Assembly (NCBI GenBank): GCA_024403215.1
Contig: JAKSSJ010000047.1
Coordinates: forward strand, 1 to 8,553
Reading direction: 5' to 3'
Source of the DNA: Clostridia bacterium
GTDB lineage: Bacteria > Bacillota > Clostridia > Peptostreptococcales > Anaerovoracaceae
DNA: 8,553 nt
A program made the position numbers and the translations under genes. The notes below the pieces were generated by a model that saw only the letters and a list, made by a program, of their open reading frames with translations, made no database searches and was not told the origin of the DNA. This document shows, one piece after another, positions 6,066 through 8,553 of this stretch (positions are counted from its first letter, which is position 1; each line of letters starts with the position of its first letter).

Positions 6066-6505
6066 TAGATAACCTCTGCCTTTCCTCCTGCATTAGCAAT
6101 CTTTTCAAGAGCGCTATTGCTGAATTTGTTTGCTTGTACTGTTAAGTTCTTTTCGAGCTTTCCGCTACCAAGCACTTTGATTCCATCAGCGTTTCCTTTT
6201 ACAAGACCAGCTTCAATCATCATGCAAGGTGTTACTGTTGTGCCATCTTCAAAGATGTTGAGAGCTTCAACGTTAACTGGAAGATAGCTTGTTCCAAAGT
6301 GATTTGTAAATCCTCTCTTTGGAGTTCTTCTGTATAAAGGCATCTGGCCACCTTCAAATCCAAGGCGAACACCGCCACCGGATCTGGAGTTTTGACCGTT
6401 CATACCACGACCAGAGGTTGTACCATTACCTGTACCTGTTCCTCTGCCTTTTCTTTTTCCAACAAATGTGGAACCAGCTGGTTTCTTTAATGATTCTAAT
6501 TTCAT
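6065..6505 (-). CDS. rplO: 50S ribosomal protein L15
   Basis: L15 is a late-assembly 50S protein whose long basic N-terminal extension threads through 23S rRNA. The 146-residue product has a glycine/arginine-rich extension (about 15-50) and the conserved FEGGQMPLYRRTPKRGFTN segment (50-68). A globular C-terminal domain follows (about 75-146, with VLGSGKLEKNLTVQANKFS). In the extension the usual GRGHKGQ reads GRGMNGQ (residues 32-38), and the preceding GKT is GTT, so conserved basic or histidine positions are changed. The frame is open with no sign of damage. The AGGAGG site before the ATG overlaps the rpmD stop codon. Its own stop overlaps the secY start. Confidence 0.97.
   Translation of the reverse strand: MKLESLKKPAGSTFVGKRKGRGTGTGNGTTSGRGMNGQNSRSGGGVRLGFEGGQMPLYRRTPKRGFTNHFGTSYLPVNVEALNIFEDGTTVTPCMMIEAGLVKGNADGIKVLGSGKLEKNLTVQANKFSNSALEKIANAGGKAEVI
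6073..6077 (-). promoter_or_regulatory. Weak ribosome binding site of secY inside rplO
   Basis: AGAGG lies 7 bases before the secY ATG at 6065, within the last rplO codons. A stronger AGGAGG at 6084-6089 is 18 bases away, too far for ordinary initiation. Together with the TAATG overlap this suggests secY depends on ribosomes arriving from rplO. Confidence 0.55.
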
Positions 6506-6513
6506 GTCAGATA

Positions 6514-6520
6514 CCTCCTA
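6514..6520 (-). promoter_or_regulatory. rplO ribosome binding site overlapping the rpmD stop
   Basis: The minus strand reads TAGGAGG, with the rpmD stop TAG at its start and 8 bases from AGGAGG to the rplO ATG. It is the same arrangement as at rpsE/rpmD. Confidence 0.8.
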
Positions 6521-6700
6521 CAGCTCTTCAACTTTCAGAAGGTGAGGAACCTTAGCAACACTGCCTCTTACAGCAGGGCTATCAACAAGTTCTACACTCT
6601 GACGGATCTTTCTAAGACCCATTGCTTCTACTACTTTCTTCTGATAAGGTGTAGAACCAATTGTGCTTTTTACAAGTGTTACTTTAACCATTTTAGCCAT
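6518..6700 (-). CDS. rpmD: 50S ribosomal protein L30
   Basis: L30 is a small 50S protein at the solvent side that packs against 23S rRNA. The 60-residue product has the bacterial short form: a first strand (KMVKVTLVKSTIG), then a helix in the family's usual position (TPYQKKVVEAMGLRKI, 17-32), then strands ending HLLKVEEL. Two ATGs are possible, at residues 1 and 4. The first is preferred because AGGAGG lies 9 bases upstream of it, against 18 for the second. It sits between rpsE and rplO, as in nearly all bacteria that keep L30. The ribosome binding site overlaps the rpsE stop codon. Confidence 0.97.
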   Translation of the reverse strand: MAKMVKVTLVKSTIGSTPYQKKVVEAMGLRKIRQSVELVDSPAVRGSVAKVPHLLKVEEL

Positions 6701-6709
6701 TGTATTCTA

Positions 6710-6716
6710 CCTCCTA
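6710..6716 (-). promoter_or_regulatory. rpmD ribosome binding site overlapping the rpsE stop
   Basis: The minus strand reads TAGGAGG: the TAG that ends rpsE supplies the first bases of the AGGAGG used by rpmD, 9 bases before its ATG. A ribosome ending rpsE would sit on the next initiation site, which favours coupled translation. Confidence 0.8.
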
Positions 6717-7217
6717 TCCTAAGATCTCTTCTTTTGAAAGGCCGCGAAGTTTTGCAACCTGTTCTACTGTCTTTAATGATTTAAGTCCTTCAAGTGTAGC
6801 AGCTGCTACGTTACCAGCATTGCTGCTTCCAAGAGACTTAGCTCTTACGTCCTTAATTCCTGCGAACTCTAAGATAGTTCTTGCGCTACCACCGGCAATT
6901 ACTCCAGTACCAGGTGCAGCAGGCATAAGAAGTACTTTGCCAGCACCAAATACGCCAAGTGTCTTATGAGGAATGGTTGTACCAACCATAGAAACTGTAA
7001 CGAGAGATTTCTTTGCATCATCAGATGCCTTTCTTACAGCTTCAGGAATTTCTACGGACTTACCAAGACCCAGACCTACGTGGCCGTTGGAATCTCCAAC
7101 TACTACTGTAACACTGAATCTGGAATTCTTACCGCCCTTAACTACCTTTGTAACACGTCTAATGTTTACAATCTGTTCTTTTAAGTCAAGTTTGGAGATA
7201 TCAATATTTCTTGCCAT
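6714..7217 (-). CDS. rpsE: 30S ribosomal protein S5
   Basis: S5 sits on the 30S back near the mRNA entry, affecting decoding accuracy and mRNA unwinding; mutations cause ribosomal ambiguity or spectinomycin resistance. With the start chosen here it has 167 residues. The double-stranded RNA-binding-like domain (about 10-75) contains VTKVVKGGKNSRFSVTVVVG (22-41), GHVGLGLGKSVEIPEAV (45-61) and KASDDAKK. The C-terminal domain has GAGKVLLMPAAPGTGVIAGG (91-110) and LGSSNAGNVAAATLEGL (129-145). Two ATGs lie in frame, at 7223 and 7217. The second is chosen because AGGAGG lies 7 bases before it but only 1 base before the first, and because MARN resembles the usual family start. The choice changes only two residues. 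Confidence 0.97.
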   Translation of the reverse strand: MARNIDISKLDLKEQIVNIRRVTKVVKGGKNSRFSVTVVVGDSNGHVGLGLGKSVEIPEAVRKASDDAKKSLVTVSMVGTTIPHKTLGVFGAGKVLLMPAAPGTGVIAGGSARTILEFAGIKDVRAKSLGSSNAGNVAAATLEGLKSLKTVEQVAKLRGLSKEEILG

Positions 7218-7224
7218 ATTCATT

Positions 7225-7230
7225 CCTCCT
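7225..7230 (-). promoter_or_regulatory. Ribosome binding site deciding the rpsE start
   Basis: AGGAGG on the minus strand ends 7 bases before the ATG at 7217-7215 but only 1 base before the in-frame ATG at 7223-7221. The downstream ATG is therefore the likely initiator. Confidence 0.85.
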
Positions 7231-7231
7231 A

Positions 7232-7588
7232 CTAGAACTTCAGTCCGGCTTCTCTAGCGCCTTCTGCAAGTTCTTTTACTCTGCCGTGATAAATGTATCC
7301 ACCTCTATCAAAGCATACTTCTGTGATACCAGCCTTCTTTGCTGCTTCTGCAACCATCTGACCAACCTTCTTAGCTGCGTCTTTGTTTCCGCCGTAGCCT
7401 TCAAAAGCCTTATCGAGTGAGCTTGCAGCTGCAAGTGTCTTTCCATTAACATCGTCAATAATCTGAGCGTAAATGTTCTTGGAGCTTCTGTAGACACAAA
7501 GTCTTGGCACGCTTGGAGTTCCTGATATGTCTTTTCTAACTCTTTCGTGTCTTGCAACACGAGCTTCGTTTTTATTAAATTTAGCCAT
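7232..7588 (-). CDS. rplR: 50S ribosomal protein L18
   Basis: L18 binds 5S rRNA and, with L5, brings it into the 50S central protuberance. The 118-residue product has a basic N-terminal tail (KFNKNEARVARHERVRKD, 3-20). It continues with PRLCVYRSSKNIYAQIIDD (28-46) and ends with the signature region FDRGGYIYHGRVKELAEG (93-110) and AREAGLKF. Length is typical of the family. The ATG follows AAGGAGG at 7 bases. The gene begins 12 bases after rplF, and its stop is separated by one base from the AGGAGG of rpsE. The order rplF-rplR-rpsE is the universal spc order. Confidence 0.98.
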   Translation of the reverse strand: MAKFNKNEARVARHERVRKDISGTPSVPRLCVYRSSKNIYAQIIDDVNGKTLAAASSLDKAFEGYGGNKDAAKKVGQMVAEAAKKAGITEVCFDRGGYIYHGRVKELAEGAREAGLKF

Positions 7589-7595
7589 TCTACTT

Positions 7596-7603
7596 CCTCC
7601 TTA
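7596..7603 (-). promoter_or_regulatory. rplR ribosome binding site overlapping the rplF stop
   Basis: The minus strand reads TAAGGAGG, so the TAA stop of rplF forms part of the extended site AAGGAGG, 7 bases before the rplR ATG. Confidence 0.8.
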
Positions 7604-8140
7604 CTTGCCTGTCTTACCTTCTTTGCGGCGAACATATTCACCAACATAGCGAATACCTTTTCCCTTGTATGGTTCTGGTTTTCTCCATGCTCTAATGTTT
7701 GCTGCATAGTTTCCAACAAGCTCCTTAGAAGCACCACTTACAGTAATCTCTGTTGGGGATGTAACTGTTGTTGTGATTCCTTCTGGATCTGGCATCTCTA
7801 CAGGATGGGAGTATCCGAGCTGCATTACGAGAGTGTTGCCCTTCTTCTCAGCCTTGTAACCAACGCCAAGCATTTCAAGCTTCTTCTCATAACCGTTTGT
7901 TACACCGTTAACCATGTTGTTAACAAGTGATCTTGCAAGACCCCACTGTGCATTAGCTTCTTTATCATCAGATGCAAGTGCTAATACAACCTGGCCGTCT
8001 TTAACTTCTACTTTAATCATTGGACTGATCTGCTCAGAAAGAGTTCCCTTTGGACCCTTTACAGTAACAAGGTTAGAAGCGCTAACGCTTACTTCTACAC
8101 CGGCAGGAACAGTCACAGGCAGTTTTCCTATTCTGGACAT
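7601..8140 (-). CDS. rplF: 50S ribosomal protein L6
   Basis: L6 binds 23S rRNA near the sarcin-ricin loop and the factor-binding site, and is essential for late 50S assembly. The 179-residue product begins MSRIGKLPVTVPAGVEV. It has two similar alpha-beta domains: about 1-81, with VKGPKGTLS (27-35), and about 82-179. The C-terminal signature PEPYKGKGIRY (155-165) is intact and is followed by a basic tail (GEYVRRKEGKTGK). Length matches the bacterial family (about 175-180). The upstream spacer of 18 bases holds GGAGGAGGT, placing AGGAGG 7 bases before the ATG. Confidence 0.98.
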   Translation of the reverse strand: MSRIGKLPVTVPAGVEVSVSASNLVTVKGPKGTLSEQISPMIKVEVKDGQVVLALASDDKEANAQWGLARSLVNNMVNGVTNGYEKKLEMLGVGYKAEKKGNTLVMQLGYSHPVEMPDPEGITTTVTSPTEITVSGASKELVGNYAANIRAWRKPEPYKGKGIRYVGEYVRRKEGKTGK

Positions 8141-8158
8141 TTGTTTACCTCCTCCTCA

Positions 8159-8551
8159 TTACCAAACGTAGCAGATAACTTCTCCGCCAACTCCAAGCTT
8201 TCTTGCTTCCCTATCTGTGATAAGGCCGTTAGAAGTGGAGATAATAGCGATTCCAAGTCCATCGAGTACTTTAGGAAGTTGTTCCTTGTTAGCGTAAATC
8301 TTAAGACCTGGCTTAGAAATTCTCTTAATTCCAGTGATAACTTTTTCTTTTCCAGGACCATACTTCATCTCAATATGAAGCACACCCTGAGGCTCTTTTT
8401 CTTCTACAGAATAGCCCTTAATGTATCCTTCTTTCAGAAGGATTTCAGCTATATTCTTTTTAAGCTTAGATACTGGAATGTCTACAGTAGAATGTCCAGC
8501 AATGTTAGCATTTCTGATTCTTGTGAGCATATCTGCTACAGGATCTGTCAT
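8159..8551 (-). CDS. rpsH: 30S ribosomal protein S8
   Basis: S8 is a primary 16S rRNA binder in the central domain of the 30S subunit. In E. coli it represses the spc operon by binding its own mRNA upstream of this point. The 130-residue product is complete: MTDPVADMLTRIRNA at the start, the typical PVSKLKKNIAEILLKEGYI (26-44), and the C-terminal rRNA-binding signature STSNGLITDREAR (105-117), ending GGEVICYVW. The ATG at 8551-8549 leaves only two bases to the window edge, so its ribosome binding site cannot be seen. The start is chosen by the match to the family N-terminus. Upstream genes (in this cluster normally rpsN and rplE) are outside the window. Confidence 0.97.
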   Translation of the reverse strand: MTDPVADMLTRIRNANIAGHSTVDIPVSKLKKNIAEILLKEGYIKGYSVEEKEPQGVLHIEMKYGPGKEKVITGIKRISKPGLKIYANKEQLPKVLDGLGIAIISTSNGLITDREARKLGVGGEVICYVW

Positions 8552-8553
8552 TG

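Noticed and set aside
6700..7257. Two plus-strand open frames opposite rpsE (6700-6969 and 6973-7257)
   Set aside because: Both are antisense to S5, and their alanine/threonine-rich stretches come from the reversed glycine/alanine codons of S5.
7276..7737. 153-codon open frame on the minus strand overlapping rplF and rplR
   Set aside because: It spans the junction of two certain ribosomal protein genes in another frame, has no recognisable domain, and has a low-complexity composition typical of a shadow frame.
7547..7930. 127-codon plus-strand open frame opposite rplF
   Set aside because: It is antisense to L6, rich in Cys/Phe/Leu as expected from reversed ribosomal protein codons, and has no family resemblance.
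1..8553. CRISPR array, insertion sequence, tRNA or rRNA gene, prophage or defence system
   Set aside because: No direct repeat array, transposase-like frame or RNA gene was seen. The window is filled by intact housekeeping genes with short spacers.

Overview
The window is the distal part of the S10-spc-alpha ribosomal protein cluster of a bacterium, read entirely on the minus strand. The protein sequences, the near-consensus AGGAGG ribosome binding sites, the moderately AT-rich DNA and the gene order point to the Bacillota, most likely a Clostridia-type organism. Two further points fit. rpsD (S4) lies inside the alpha segment between rpsK and rpoA, whereas in Bacillus subtilis it is a separate unit. 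The adk-map-infA-rpmJ block also sits between secY and rpsM, which E. coli lacks. Actinobacteria share this order, but the composition and the Bacillus-like protein sequences argue against them. No species is named.

Layout in transcription order, from high to low coordinates: rpsH (S8), rplF (L6), rplR (L18), rpsE (S5), rpmD (L30), rplO (L15), secY, adk, map, infA (IF-1), rpmJ (L36), rpsM (S13), rpsK (S11), rpsD (S4), rpoA (RNA polymerase alpha), rplQ (L17). All 16 genes appear intact. Gaps run from a 1-base overlap (rplO/secY) to 37 bases (rpsD/rpoA), with no internal terminator and no room for a long regulatory leader, so a single polycistronic transcript is the simplest reading. After rplQ, 55 bases of 3' untranslated sequence lead to a strong intrinsic terminator at 43-76. 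A convergent plus-strand gene, of which only the last 15 codons are present, ends directly against that terminator.

The genes supply one growth-linked programme. They encode small-subunit proteins (S4, S5, S8, S11, S13), large-subunit proteins (L6, L15, L17, L18, L30, L36), initiation factor IF-1, the RNA polymerase alpha subunit, the SecY protein-export channel, methionine aminopeptidase for N-terminal processing, and adenylate kinase for adenine nucleotide balance.

I found no undescribed system here. This is a highly conserved housekeeping region. What deserves a second look is modest: stop codons embedded in the next gene's ribosome binding site, start-site choices for rpsE, secY and rpoA, unusual residues in L15 and S13, contrasting codon use in map, and the end of the operon immediately after rplQ against a convergent gene. 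There is no stretch over 300 bases without a gene.
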